DNA of 64,000 nt from Pseudomonadales bacterium (GTDB taxonomy: Bacteria > Pseudomonadota > Gammaproteobacteria > Pseudomonadales > Halieaceae), in NCBI GenBank assembly GCA_024234855.1, contig JACKNN010000002.1:62001-126000 (forward strand), written 5' to 3'. The translations under genes were made by a program, and so were the position numbers. The notes below the pieces were generated by a model. The model made no database searches. It was not told the origin of the DNA and worked only from the letters and a program-made list of their open reading frames with translations. Positions 28,622-37,725 of the stretch are shown here, piece after piece. How positions within the stretch are numbered: position 1 is the stretch's first letter; every line of letters begins with the position of its first letter.

Positions 28622-30028
28622 ATGGGATTGACCCTGTTCGAAAAGCTGTGGAGCGAACATGTCGTGGAGGCTTACGACGACGGCACCGACCTGGTTTATA
28701 TCGACAGGATTTTTCTCCATGAGCGCACCGGTTCGATCGCGCTCGCCAGTCTCGAAGCCCAGGGCCGAACAGTATTCTGCCCGGAGCAGGTCTTCTGCTC
28801 CATGGACCATATAGTTGATACCTATCCCGACCGCACCGATGAGACCACGATGCCCAGCGGCAAGGAATTCATCCTCGCCACGCGCCGGCATTCCCACGCC
28901 GCCGGTATTACCCTGTTTGACCTTAACGATCCGCGGCAGGGAATTGTGCATGTGGTGTCACCGGAGCAGGGCATAGTCCAGCCGGGGGTAAGCCTGGTGT
29001 GCCCCGACAGCCACACCTGCACCCAGGGAGCCATGGGCGCGCTGGCATGGGGTATAGGCTCCAGTGAGGCCGAGCACGCGCTGGTCACCAAGACGCTGCG
29101 GGTGTTGCGTCCCAAAACCATGCGGGTGCGCTTCGACGGCCGTCTGGCGCCGGGTGTGACAGCAAAGGATATGATCCTGCACCTGATTTCCACGCACGGC
29201 GCCAACGGTGCCCGGGGCTGCGCGGTGGAGTTTACCGGGCAGGCGGTGGCGGAACTCGACATGGAAGGGCGAATGACGCTGTGCAATATGGCGGTGGAGT
29301 TCTCCGCCTTCACCGGGCTGATCGCCCCGGATGAAAAAACCATCGCGTTTCTGCGCGGTCGGCCCTACGCTCCCGCCGGGGCGCTATGGCAGCAGGCGGC
29401 GGACTACTGGCGGACGCTGCGGTCCTCGCCGGACGCCCGCTATGACCGCGAGTTGGTGATCGACTGCGCGAGCCTGGAGCCCCAGGTCACCTGGGGCACC
29501 AGCCCGCAGCACGCGGTGGGGATATCTGCCTGCGTGCCGGCAGCAGACGGCCTCGATGCCGCCACCGCAGAGAGCCAGCGCCAGGCCTGTGCCTATATCG
29601 GGCTCGCGCCTGGCCAGGCACTGGCCGGCCTGCCGATCGACGCGGCATTTATCGGCTCGTGCACCAACAGCCGTATCAGTGATCTGCGACAGGCCGCCGC
29701 TGTTTTGCGGGGTCGACAGGTCGCCAAAGGACTGCGCGCCATCTGTGTGCCCGGCTCCATGCAGGTGAAAGCCCAGGCGGAAGCGGAAGGCCTGGATCAA
29801 ATATTCACCGCAGCGGGTTTCGAGTGGCGCGCTTCGGGCTGCTCCATGTGCTTTTTTGCCGGCGGCGAGCATTTCGGCTATCGCGAGCGGGTCATCAGTA
29901 CGACGAATCGCAATTTCGAGAGCAGGCAGGGTCCCGAGACGCGCACCCATCTCGCCAGTCCTGTCACGGTGGCCGCCTCGGCGGTGCGCGGCTGTATCAC
30001 CGATCCCAGGGAGTTGCTCCAACCATGA
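28622..30028 (+). CDS. Aconitase-family hydratase large subunit (LeuC-like)
   Basis: 468 residues from ATG 28622. The [4Fe-4S] ligands are C347 (GSCTNSR), C407 and C410 (GCSMC), and CPDSHTCTQGAMG is present. With the next gene it is a heterodimeric hydro-lyase of the isopropylmalate isomerase/dimethylmaleate hydratase/citraconate hydratase group. No leuA or leuB is nearby and the neighbours are catabolic. I therefore infer hydration of an alkyl-substituted maleate, with leucine biosynthesis as the alternative. Confidence 0.85.
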   Translation: MGLTLFEKLWSEHVVEAYDDGTDLVYIDRIFLHERTGSIALASLEAQGRTVFCPEQVFCSMDHIVDTYPDRTDETTMPSGKEFILATRRHSHAAGITLFDLNDPRQGIVHVVSPEQGIVQPGVSLVCPDSHTCTQGAMGALAWGIGSSEAEHALVTKTLRVLRPKTMRVRFDGRLAPGVTAKDMILHLISTHGANGARGCAVEFTGQAVAELDMEGRMTLCNMAVEFSAFTGLIAPDEKTIAFLRGRPYAPAGALWQQAADYWRTLRSSPDARYDRELVIDCASLEPQVTWGTSPQHAVGISACVPAADGLDAATAESQRQACAYIGLAPGQALAGLPIDAAFIGSCTNSRISDLRQAAAVLRGRQVAKGLRAICVPGSMQVKAQAEAEGLDQIFTAAGFEWRASGCSMCFFAGGEHFGYRERVISTTNRNFESRQGPETRTHLASPVTVAASAVRGCITDPRELLQP

Positions 30029-30642
30029 TGGACAAGTTTACCCGGCACGAGGGTGTGGCAGCGGTGCTGCTGCGCAGTAACGTGGATACCGACGCGATTA
30101 TCCCGTCGCGCGAGATGAAGCGGGTCTCCAAGGAGGGGCTGGGGGAGGGCCTGTTCGCCGGGTGGCGTTATCTCGCTGGCGCCGGCAGGCAGAAGAATCC
30201 CGGGTTTGTACTCAACCAGGACGGCTACCAGGGTGCCAGCATCCTGCTGTCCGGCCCCAATTTTGGCTGCGGTTCATCGCGGGAACACGCGGTGTGGGCC
30301 TTGAAGGAGTTTGGCTTTCGCGCCGTTATCGCCCCCGGGTTTGGCGCTATCTTTGCCAGTAATTGCGTCAGGAACGGCATATTGCCGCTGGTGCTGGCGG
30401 CGGGGCAGGTCGCGAAGATCGCCGAGTGGGTGGCAGCGGACCCGGCGCGCAATCGGGTCGTGATAGACCTGCCGGCGCAACAGGTTGAGGCGGCGGGCCA
30501 GGTGTATTCCTTTGATATCGAGCCCGGCGCAAGGCAAATGCTGGTGGAGGGATTGGACAGTGTGGCGCTGACCCAGACCCGCTGGGACCTTATTCAGGCT
30601 TTCCACGAGCGCCGGCGGCTGTCCCGGCCCTGGTTGTACTGA
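30025..30642 (+). CDS. Aconitase-family hydratase small subunit (LeuD-like)
   Basis: 205 residues from ATG 30025, overlapping the large-subunit stop (ATGA). The swivel-domain signature GPNFGCGSSREHAVWAL is intact, as is NVDTDAIIPS near the N-terminus. It forms the second half of the hydro-lyase above. It is convergent with the CoA-transferase at 30670 (27 bases between the ends). Confidence 0.87.
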   Translation: MMDKFTRHEGVAAVLLRSNVDTDAIIPSREMKRVSKEGLGEGLFAGWRYLAGAGRQKNPGFVLNQDGYQGASILLSGPNFGCGSSREHAVWALKEFGFRAVIAPGFGAIFASNCVRNGILPLVLAAGQVAKIAEWVAADPARNRVVIDLPAQQVEAAGQVYSFDIEPGARQMLVEGLDSVALTQTRWDLIQAFHERRRLSRPWLY

Positions 30643-30669
30643 GCCCCGGGCAAGCATCGCGCGCACTGT

Positions 30670-31857
30670 TCAGTCGGCCAGCATGACACCCTGCGCCGCG
30701 AGGTTGTCGAGTTCCGGCTCACTGAAGCCCAGCAGGCGCATGTGCGCGCGCCCTCCCTCCCCGGGATGGGGCAGGGGTTTGCCAGGCGCGGCTTTTTCCC
30801 CGTCGAATTCCAGCGGCAGGCCCGGCAGCTTGATCGTGTCGCCATTGTCCAGGGTCACATCGATCAGGCCGCCGCCCTGCAGCAGGTGCGGGTCGCTCAC
30901 CAGGTCGATGGGCTTGTTGATGGGGGCGAACGGGACGCCCGCGCGGTCCAGCCTGGCCATCAGCTCGGCCTTGTCCATGTCGCCAAACAGTGCCTGTAGA
31001 CGGGGAACGATCACGTCGCGCAGTTCTACCCGCTGGTTGTTGCCCTGCATGTCGGGGTTGGCGGCAAAATCGTCCAGCTGGAATTCCTCGCAGAAGCGAA
31101 GCCACAGCGAGTCGCTCACCACGCCGACGAACACCTGTCCGCCCTCCCGGCTGGTAAAAATGTCATACACCGACCAGGCGCTGCGCCGCACCGACATCGG
31201 CGGCGGCTCTTCCCCGAGTACGCCCTGCTGGGCGATATGCTGGCCCACCATAAACGCCGTCGTTTCGAACAGCGAACTGCTGACGTGCCGGCCCCGGCCG
31301 CTGCTGTGCCGCTCCTGCAGGGCGGCGAGTACGCCGATGACGCCGAACATGCCCCCGGTGATATCAATCACGGAGCTGCCCGCTCGCATGGGCTTGTCCG
31401 GCAGGCCGGTCATGTAGGCGAGGCCGCCCATCATTTGGGTGACCTCGTCCAGCGCTGTGCGGTGTTCGTAGGGCCCGGACAGGAAGCCTTTGAGGGAGCA
31501 ATAGATCAGCCCCGGGTTGGATTTGCTCATGTCGGCGTAGCCCAGGCCCAGTTTGTCCATGGCGCCGGGTCGGAAGTTCTCGAGCATGATGTCGCTGCGG
31601 GTGATCATTTCCCGGGCCGTGGCCAGGCCCTGTTCCGACTTGAGATCGAGGCAGATACTGGACTTGTTGCGGTTGTACATGGCGAAGTAGCCGGCGCCGC
31701 TGCCCTTGAGCCGGCGAGTGTTATCCCCCTCCAGCGGCTCGACCTTGATGACGTCCGCACCCAGGTCGGCGAGGATAACGCCCACGGCGGGGCCCATGAC
31801 CATGTGGGTAAATTCAACAACCTTGATCCCGCGCAATGGTTTGAGTTGGTCAGGCAT
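30670..31857 (-). CDS. CaiB/BaiF (family III) CoA-transferase, copy 3
   Basis: 395 residues from ATG 31857 (AAGGA lies 12 bases upstream). The frame extends far upstream, but that part is the antisense of the divergent HMGL gene. Landmarks are ADVIKVEPLEGD, NFRPGAMD and catalytic Asp D165 in SSVIDITGGMFG. It is divergent from the HMG-CoA-lyase-like gene at 32036 with operator D between them, a CoA-activation plus C-C-cleavage pair like the one at 9259/11962. Confidence 0.87.
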   Translation of the reverse strand: MPDQLKPLRGIKVVEFTHMVMGPAVGVILADLGADVIKVEPLEGDNTRRLKGSGAGYFAMYNRNKSSICLDLKSEQGLATAREMITRSDIMLENFRPGAMDKLGLGYADMSKSNPGLIYCSLKGFLSGPYEHRTALDEVTQMMGGLAYMTGLPDKPMRAGSSVIDITGGMFGVIGVLAALQERHSSGRGRHVSSSLFETTAFMVGQHIAQQGVLGEEPPPMSVRRSAWSVYDIFTSREGGQVFVGVVSDSLWLRFCEEFQLDDFAANPDMQGNNQRVELRDVIVPRLQALFGDMDKAELMARLDRAGVPFAPINKPIDLVSDPHLLQGGGLIDVTLDNGDTIKLPGLPLEFDGEKAAPGKPLPHPGEGGRAHMRLLGFSEPELDNLAAQGVMLAD

Positions 31858-31893
31858 CTGGTGGGGGCATCCTTGGACTGGCATGGGGGATAT

Positions 31894-31915
31894 AATGATA
31901 CTATGATATAACAAT
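31894..31915 (+). promoter_or_regulatory. Predicted GntR-type operator, site D
   Basis: 22-bp element with left half AATGATACT, spacer ATGA and right half TATAACAAT, located between the CoA-transferase and HMGL-like genes, 37 bases from the CoA-transferase start. It shares the right half with sites C and I almost base for base. Confidence 0.6.
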
Positions 31916-32035
31916 AGATCAAATTCGAGAAGCGCGACGCCTGCGGGGCCGCGATGTATGCCCGGAGAGATGCGTGCGGGTGATGCGCCGACCTGCCGTG
32001 GGCGGTGAAACTGCGACAGCGCAAGAGAGTGGCGA

Positions 32036-32974
32036 GTGAAGTCCATCGATATCGAAATCAGTGAAGTGGGGCCGCGGGACGGCCTGCAGAGTATTGCGCC
32101 GATCATGCCGACAGCGGCCAAGAAGGCGTGGATCAGCGCGCTGGCCGCGGCCGGCATTCCCGAGATTGAAGTCGGCTCCTTTGTTCCCGCCTCGGTCCTG
32201 CCACAGTTGGCTGACACCGCTGAGCTGGTGACGCATGCCCGCCAGATCGATGGCCTGGCGGTGGCCGTGTTGGTGCCCAACCTGCGCGGCGCGCTGGATG
32301 CGCTCACGGTCGGCGCGCACAAGCTGACCATACCGCTGTCGGTGAGTGAAACCCACAGCCTGAAAAACCTGCGCCGCACCCACGAGCAGGTGCTCGCCGA
32401 CGTTGCCGCCATCCGCACGGCCATCGATGCGCTGCCGCGGCAACAGCGGCCCCGGCTGGAGGGGTCGCTTTCCACCGCGTTCGGCTGCACCCTCGAAGGC
32501 GCCGTGCCGGAGCGCAAGGTCTATGAGATGGCCCAGAAACTGGTGGCCGCCGGTTGTGATGAAGTGGGCCTGTCCGACACCACCGGTTTTGCCAGCCCCG
32601 CCCAGGTGCGCAATTACAGCCGGGGTATCTGGGCCCTGCTGGGCAGGGAGCGGCTCAACGGTATCCACCTGCACAATACCCGTGGCCAGGGCCTGGCCAA
32701 TGTGATGGCCGCACTCGAGGCGGGGCTGACCACCATCGATGCGTCCATGGGCGGTATCGGCGGCTGTCCGTTTGCGCCGGGCGCCAGCGGCAATATCGTC
32801 ACCGAAGACCTGGTGTTCCTGCTGGAGAGCCAGGGCCTGCGCACCGGTATCAATTTCGAGTTACTGTTTGCCGCGCGCCGGGTGCTGGCCGCAGCACTGC
32901 CCGGGGTCGAGTTGTATGGCTTCACCCCGCAGGCGGGGCTGCCAAAGGATTTTGTTGCCGCCACAGCGCAATAG
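32036..32974 (+). CDS. HMG-CoA lyase-like enzyme, copy 2
   Basis: 312 residues from GTG 32036. It contains EVGPRDGLQ, GLSDTTGFASP, HLHNTRGQGLAN and GGIGGCPFAPGASGN with the conserved Cys. It cleaves a 3-hydroxyacyl-CoA with a quaternary or branched C3. Same length as copy 1 but clearly divergent. Operator D and the divergent CoA-transferase suggest co-regulation. Confidence 0.85.
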   Translation: MKSIDIEISEVGPRDGLQSIAPIMPTAAKKAWISALAAAGIPEIEVGSFVPASVLPQLADTAELVTHARQIDGLAVAVLVPNLRGALDALTVGAHKLTIPLSVSETHSLKNLRRTHEQVLADVAAIRTAIDALPRQQRPRLEGSLSTAFGCTLEGAVPERKVYEMAQKLVAAGCDEVGLSDTTGFASPAQVRNYSRGIWALLGRERLNGIHLHNTRGQGLANVMAALEAGLTTIDASMGGIGGCPFAPGASGNIVTEDLVFLLESQGLRTGINFELLFAARRVLAAALPGVELYGFTPQAGLPKDFVAATAQ

Positions 32975-33055
32975 GCAATAACGCAAGCGCAGGGGGCCCA
33001 GCGGGAAGCGAGGCCAGATCAGGCGGTGGGCGCTGCGTGCAGCTACCGGTCATTC

Positions 33056-34078
33056 TCAGCGCCGCGACAGGCGGGCGAAGCCGCCGGTGATCTCGCCCAG
33101 TTGATCGCCTGTCAACAAGGTCATCGCCGCGGCGTCATCCTTGAGGTAGGCGTCGAGGAAAGCAGTGGTGGCGACCTGTACCATGCGCAACGCGTCCTTC
33201 TGGGGTTCAGCCTCGCGTGCCGTGCGGCAGATCAGGTTGCCCAGGTAGTGGTCGGCCCCCTGGGTTACCAGCGCGTACTTGTCCCCCGGCACGGCGGTTT
33301 CGAAGGACATCAGGTGCATGCGCCAGTCCGGCCAGAAGCTGGGCTGGATATCCCAGGTGCCTGTTGTCACCAGGGTGGGTGCAGCTAACCGCAGCCAGCT
33401 GTCGGCGGTAATGGTGTCGAACATGGGGCCGGGGGGCGACAGGGCGACCACCGCCCGCACGCGATCATCCTGGTAGGAATCATGCTGCTGCGAGTCGGTA
33501 TTGAATACCGTGGCGCCACCGAACTGCTCGGCCGAAAACGCGCCGAAGGAATGCCCGGTGAGTCCCAGGCGGGACGGGTCGGCCTTGCCGGCGAAGGCGG
33601 GATGCAACTGCTCGATCGCGGGTAAGGACACCATCAGCCGTCGCAGGTCATCGATCCGCCCGGTGATCAGGCCGAGCTGGCCGTAGCGGATGCTGTTGAA
33701 TATGCCCTTTATGGCACTGCAGCAGTCCAGGTGATCGGCAGCGATTACCGTGTAGCCATGACTCACCCAGTATTCGATGACGCGATCGTAGCTGTCCTTG
33801 TCGGACCAGTTGCCGTGGGAAAACAGCAGCAGTGGGTAGGCGCCGCCGTCCGCGGGGTAGTACAGGTTGAGCGACAGTTCGCGGCCGCTGTCGCCCGCCG
33901 GCAGTACCAGCCCGCGCGCGCTGATGACCCTGTGGGCTCCGGTGTCGGCGCCGGGCAGTTGATCGATGACGGTTGCGGCAACCGCCAGGGGTGGTGCCGG
34001 CGGCAGGGGGATGTCATCTGAGCAGGCCGCAAGCAGCACGCTGAGCATAAGTGCCGGCAGCGTTAATCGAGTGATCAT
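33056..34078 (-). CDS. Lipoprotein alpha/beta hydrolase, chlorophyllase/PAF-acetylhydrolase-like
   Basis: 340 residues. The N-terminus carries a lipobox (LLAAC, Cys at residue 19), so the mature protein is a lipoprotein in the periplasm or outer membrane. The hydrolase core shows YPLLLFSHGNW (oxyanion strand) and the nucleophile elbow GHSFGA, with an HGYTVIAADHLD strand. This layout is shared by plant chlorophyllases, PAF acetylhydrolases and dienelactone hydrolases. Removing phytol from a lipophilic pigment outside the cytoplasm would suit a lipoprotein, but this is inference. It lies four bases after the next hydrolase gene. Confidence 0.75.
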   Translation of the reverse strand: MITRLTLPALMLSVLLAACSDDIPLPPAPPLAVAATVIDQLPGADTGAHRVISARGLVLPAGDSGRELSLNLYYPADGGAYPLLLFSHGNWSDKDSYDRVIEYWVSHGYTVIAADHLDCCSAIKGIFNSIRYGQLGLITGRIDDLRRLMVSLPAIEQLHPAFAGKADPSRLGLTGHSFGAFSAEQFGGATVFNTDSQQHDSYQDDRVRAVVALSPPGPMFDTITADSWLRLAAPTLVTTGTWDIQPSFWPDWRMHLMSFETAVPGDKYALVTQGADHYLGNLICRTAREAEPQKDALRMVQVATTAFLDAYLKDDAAAMTLLTGDQLGEITGGFARLSRR

Positions 34079-34082
34079 GGCG

Positions 34083-35030
34083 TCAGTTGTCCTGGAGGAA
34101 CGCGCGGGCGTCGAGGGCGGACTGGACGGGGATCTCCAGCGGAATCACGTGGCCGATGCCCGGGTAGATGCGCTGTTCCACCCGGCGTGCATTGACCAGT
34201 TTACCCGCCAGTTCGGCTGACTGGGCCACCGGTAGTTGCGGGTTCTGCTCGCCCCACAGGATCAGCGTGGGCGCCGTGATCGCCGCCAGGTCCGGGCTGA
34301 TATCGCCCCGCTCCCAGGCGCGCATGCGCTCGAACTCCGCCATGCGATTGCCCCTGCGGCGGTACATCAGGTGGAATTCGTGCACCTGCTCGTCGGTGAC
34401 CAGGTTCTTGTCCGCCACGGCCGCCTGCAGAAACGGCTTGAACAGACGCTCGGGCAGCAGGTAGAGGACATAGCCGAACCAGTCGGGCAGCGCCATCTCC
34501 ATATATTTGTTGGTGATGCCGGGCAGGCCCGGGGCGTTGATGAGAATCAGCTTGTCGACCCGCTCGGGAAAGTGGGCGGCGTAGTACCAGGCCAGGGCGC
34601 CTCCGGTGGAGGAGCCGGCGATCGACGCGCGCGCGATACCCAGGTGATCGAGCAGCCCGTTCAGCAACTGTGCCCCGCGTGCTCGTGAATAGTCACCGCT
34701 GGGATCCGGCCCGGTGAGGCCGTGGCTGGTGAGGTCGTAGCGAATCACGGTGAAATCAGCCGCCAGCTCATCCACCCAGGGCTGCCACAGGCGCATGGTG
34801 TAGAAGTGGGAGTGGATCAGCACCAGCGGGGGTCCCTCGCCCCGCACCCGGTAGGCGAGGTCGACGCCGTCGATGTTGACGCGCTGCAGGCCGTCGCCAC
34901 CGTACAACTGGTCCAGCTCCGCCGCCGCCAGGTCCCGGTTACTCCACCACAGGTACAGGGCGCCGAGCAGCAGCAGGGCGATGAGTGCGGTCAGCGCGAT
35001 GCCGAGAAGGCGCAGCAGGCGGTACATCAT
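34083..35030 (-). CDS. Membrane-anchored alpha/beta hydrolase
   Basis: 315 residues from ATG 35030. A single hydrophobic helix (about residues 9-29) anchors the N-terminus. The hydrolase domain has VLIHSHFYTMRLW (oxyanion region), the elbow GSSTGG with Ser as nucleophile, an Asp region WGEQNPQ and the His in GIGHVIP. It resembles C-C or ester hydrolases of the MhpC/haloalkane dehalogenase group. It starts two bases downstream of the lyase stop, so translation is probably coupled. Confidence 0.75.
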   Translation of the reverse strand: MMYRLLRLLGIALTALIALLLLGALYLWWSNRDLAAAELDQLYGGDGLQRVNIDGVDLAYRVRGEGPPLVLIHSHFYTMRLWQPWVDELAADFTVIRYDLTSHGLTGPDPSGDYSRARGAQLLNGLLDHLGIARASIAGSSTGGALAWYYAAHFPERVDKLILINAPGLPGITNKYMEMALPDWFGYVLYLLPERLFKPFLQAAVADKNLVTDEQVHEFHLMYRRRGNRMAEFERMRAWERGDISPDLAAITAPTLILWGEQNPQLPVAQSAELAGKLVNARRVEQRIYPGIGHVIPLEIPVQSALDARAFLQDN

Positions 35031-35031
35031 G

Positions 35032-35913
35032 TCACTCACCGCCGCCGTAACGCTCGCCGGCGGCGAGCAGTTCGGTCGCGCCCAGCAAGTCATTCATGTC
35101 CGCCAGTTCACACATCTGCGCTCGCACGGATTCGGTGGAGCCCGTGTCGCGAATGACATCGAGTAACTCCCGCGCCAACGGCGTGAAGCGGTGCAGCAGC
35201 GCGGCCGGATACAGGGCGAGGCGGTAGGCCAGTGGCTCGAGCTCGGCGGCGGATCGCACCGGGCTGTTGCCGCCCTCCACCAGGTTGTGCACCAGCGGTA
35301 CCCGGCCGCCGAAGCGACGACCGATAATGTCCATCTGTGCGACGGTGGTGGGTGCTTCGATAAACAGCGCATCCGCGCCGGCTGCCAGGTAGCGTTCCGC
35401 CCGCTCCAGCGCGTCCTCGAACCCGTTGACTGCCAGCGCGTCGGTGCGGGCGATGATCAGGGTATTGGCGTCCGCCCGCGCATCCAGGGCGGCGCGCAGC
35501 TTGCCCACCATCTCACCGGCGGGAATCACCGCCTTGCCCGCCATATGGCCGCAGCGCTTGGGCGCCACCTGGTCTTCCAGTTGCAGTGCACTGGCGCCGG
35601 CGCGCTCGAAATCCCGCACGGTGCGCGCAACATTGAGGGCGTTGCCAAAACCGGTATCGATATCGATGATCAGCGGCAACTCCACCCGGTCGCGCAGTAT
35701 CGCCACGGTTTCGGCGACCTCACTGGCGCTGACCAGGCCCATGTCGGGCCGGCCGAAGCGGGCGAAGGACAGGCAGGCACCCGACAGGAAGGCGCATTCA
35801 AAACCGGCCTGGGCCACCAGCAGGGCCGAGAGGCCGTCGTAGACTCCCGGCGCCTGCAGGGGCGTGCTGTGTTGCAGGCGCTGCCTGAGTCGTGCGCGGT
35901 GATCGCTGGTCAT
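35032..35913 (-). CDS. Isocitrate lyase/PEP mutase-family C-C lyase
   Basis: 293 residues. The TIM-barrel motifs are DIDTGFGN (Asp84/86 for Mg) and KRCGH at 119-123, the isocitrate-lyase signature with the catalytic Cys. Relatives include methylisocitrate lyase, 2,3-dimethylmalate lyase and oxaloacetate decarboxylase. Next to a LeuCD-like hydratase, a dialkylmalate lyase giving pyruvate plus a short acid is my preferred inference. Methylisocitrate lyase is less likely because no prpC or prpD is nearby. Confidence 0.82.
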   Translation of the reverse strand: MTSDHRARLRQRLQHSTPLQAPGVYDGLSALLVAQAGFECAFLSGACLSFARFGRPDMGLVSASEVAETVAILRDRVELPLIIDIDTGFGNALNVARTVRDFERAGASALQLEDQVAPKRCGHMAGKAVIPAGEMVGKLRAALDARADANTLIIARTDALAVNGFEDALERAERYLAAGADALFIEAPTTVAQMDIIGRRFGGRVPLVHNLVEGGNSPVRSAAELEPLAYRLALYPAALLHRFTPLARELLDVIRDTGSTESVRAQMCELADMNDLLGATELLAAGERYGGGE

Positions 35914-35947
35914 GCCTGTGTGCTCCTGCCCGGTAACCGCTGGCGAG

Positions 35948-36733
35948 TCAGTTGACCTCGTCCATCTTCAGGTCCATCTGGTACTGGAAGCGGTCGGGGT
36001 GGTAGTACACCTGCAGGTAGTCCACCAGTTGCTCCTGTTTTTTGCGCGTCTCGAACGATTGTCGCACCAGGCTGATCAGCGGCGACCCCGGTTCGGTCTG
36101 CAGGTGGGTGGCGAGTTCCCCGGTGGCCGCCACCGCGCTGATGGTCTGGGTGACGTGGGTGATCCTGAGGCCCTGCTTGCGAAATATTTCCAGCCGGGTG
36201 GATTTGAGAAAGTCGCGTTTGCCCACGGGTTTGGCGAGACCGGCGGTCCAGCTGTCGTAGTAGCCGAAGGGCTGGCCGTCGCGGGAGCGCACCCGCACCA
36301 GGTGCAGTGCCTTGCCATTGTCGGCCAGGCCCAGGGCCTCGCGTATCGCGCCGGGGGCTGTCTGGCTCTTGCACTCAATCACCTGCACGTCAGAGTGGCG
36401 GGCCATGCTCTCGATTTCCTGCAGCATACCCACCAGCGGCGCCTGCACGGGCTTGGGGGTGTATTCATAGGTGACGTGGGTCCCCTTGCCCCGGCGCCGC
36501 TGAACCAGGTCTTCCGCCGCCAGCTCATCCATGGCCCGCTTGGCGGTGATGCGCGAAACCCCGAATGTTTCCGCCAGCTGCTGCTCGGTGGGCATCTGGG
36601 CCCCGTTGGCGATGGTACCGTCCAGGATGGCGTTTTTCAGCAGGCTGTAGAGGCGAAAATACAGCGGCGTGGGCAGATCCTGTTGCAGGGCCTGTAACTG
36701 GGTTTCGCTGAATATCTCGGCAATTGAATTCAT
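35948..36733 (-). CDS. GntR-family regulator with UTRA effector domain (HutC type)
   Basis: 261 residues: an N-terminal winged HTH (about 17-85, with PTEQQLAETFGVSRITAKRAMDEL) and a C-terminal UTRA ligand-binding domain (about 100-250). It is the only GntR protein in the window, and a near-perfect palindrome (site E) sits 29 bases before its ATG, suggesting autoregulation. The same element recurs at eight other promoters here, so it probably controls the whole cluster in response to a pathway metabolite. It heads a minus-strand run of lyase and hydrolase genes. Confidence 0.88.
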   Translation of the reverse strand: MNSIAEIFSETQLQALQQDLPTPLYFRLYSLLKNAILDGTIANGAQMPTEQQLAETFGVSRITAKRAMDELAAEDLVQRRRGKGTHVTYEYTPKPVQAPLVGMLQEIESMARHSDVQVIECKSQTAPGAIREALGLADNGKALHLVRVRSRDGQPFGYYDSWTAGLAKPVGKRDFLKSTRLEIFRKQGLRITHVTQTISAVAATGELATHLQTEPGSPLISLVRQSFETRKKQEQLVDYLQVYYHPDRFQYQMDLKMDEVN

Positions 36734-36761
36734 GCTTCGGTCTCGCTGCGCTTAAAGTATT

Positions 36762-36785
36762 AATGTTATATCAAAATATATCATT
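36762..36785. promoter_or_regulatory. Predicted GntR-type operator, site E (autoregulatory)
   Basis: 24-bp near-perfect palindrome: arms AATGTTATAT and ATATATCATT around CAAA, one mismatch between arms. It is two bases longer than the other sites. It lies just upstream of the GntR gene start at 36733. Confidence 0.65.
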
Positions 36786-36796
36786 TGATTGTTGTT

Positions 36797-37723
36797 TCAC
36801 TGCGCCGATTGCCGCCAGGCCGCCAGGATGTCGCCGGCGCCGGCGGACCACACGCCGCTCTGGCTCGTAATGTACGCCAGCGCCTGTTCCAGCTTGCCGA
36901 TGCGGTGCGGCTGTCCCAGCAGCCAGGGATGGATGTTCAGGGCCAGGATGCGGCCGCCGCCGCTGGCCGCCTCCTGCAACAGCAAGTCGCAGGCATCGCA
37001 GACCTGTTCCAGCCAGGACTGCTCCGAGTGCAGGTTGTTCATCAGGACATAGCTGTCCTCCAGTTCACTGGACAGCGGCATCGCCACCAGCGCGCCGGTG
37101 TCGGTCCTGAAATCATAAGGCATATCGTCGTTCGCCCAGTCACAGAAATACTGCACGCCGTTGGCGGCCAGCAGGTCCGGGGTGTGCTCGCTCTCGTTGC
37201 GGGCGGGGCTGAGCCAGCCGCTTATGGCCTGGCCGCTCAGTTCCCGCAACCGCCCCAGCGAGCGCTCGATCAGTTCCGCCTCCTGCGCCGGTTCCATGCC
37301 GCCGTAATGCAGGCTGTCCATGCTCCAGCCGTGGCAGATGATTTCGTCGCCGCGCTTGAGAATTTTGTGCAGCAGGTAGGGCGCGCGCTCTGCCAGCCGG
37401 GTATTGAATGCGAAGGTGGGTGTTATCCCGTGCTCATCGAAGGCGCGCAGGAAGCGGTAGATGCCCACGCGGTTGCCGTAGTCCCGCAGGGAGTAATGGC
37501 GCAGGTCGGGGTAGGGCATGGTCATGCCGCCGGGCACCCCAAAGGGTTTGCCCTGCTGGTTCAGGGGAAAGAACTGCAGGCCGACGTTGACCCACAGCGC
37601 CAGTTTCGCGTTGTTCGGCCAGCGCACGGCGGGGCGCTCCGACAGCATGCTCCAGTCATAGCGGTCGTGGTCCATGCCATAGCCGCGCCGCGGGTACTCC
37701 AGGTGTGTCTTGTCGAGAGCCAT
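36797..37723 (-). CDS. PuuE-type polysaccharide-deacetylase-fold hydrolase, copy 1
   Basis: 308 residues from ATG 37723; GGAGGT precedes it inside the end of the next gene. It shows NodB-fold traits WPNNAKLALWVNV near the N-terminus, SLRDYGNRVG, and EIICHGWSMD in the middle, as in PuuE allantoinase and the cyclic imide hydrolase of Pseudomonas. Those enzymes open ureide or imide rings rather than deacetylating sugars. Given the neighbours (isochorismatase-type amidase, copy 2) a cyclic imide or lactam substrate is likely. Confidence 0.75.
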   Translation of the reverse strand: MALDKTHLEYPRRGYGMDHDRYDWSMLSERPAVRWPNNAKLALWVNVGLQFFPLNQQGKPFGVPGGMTMPYPDLRHYSLRDYGNRVGIYRFLRAFDEHGITPTFAFNTRLAERAPYLLHKILKRGDEIICHGWSMDSLHYGGMEPAQEAELIERSLGRLRELSGQAISGWLSPARNESEHTPDLLAANGVQYFCDWANDDMPYDFRTDTGALVAMPLSSELEDSYVLMNNLHSEQSWLEQVCDACDLLLQEAASGGGRILALNIHPWLLGQPHRIGKLEQALAYITSQSGVWSAGAGDILAAWRQSAQ

Positions 37724-37725
37724 AC

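Noticed and set aside
28622..30642. LeuC/LeuD as leucine biosynthesis genes
   Set aside because: No leuA or leuB is nearby, all neighbours are catabolic, and the pair is headed by a GntR-type operator. I treat it as a substituted-maleate hydratase, but leucine biosynthesis is not excluded.
31858..32517. N-terminal extension of the CoA-transferase at 30670
   Set aside because: The longer frame is the antisense of the HMGL-like gene at 32036; CoA-transferase homology starts at MPDQLKPL. The same logic rejects upstream extensions at 3304, 10751 and 41094.
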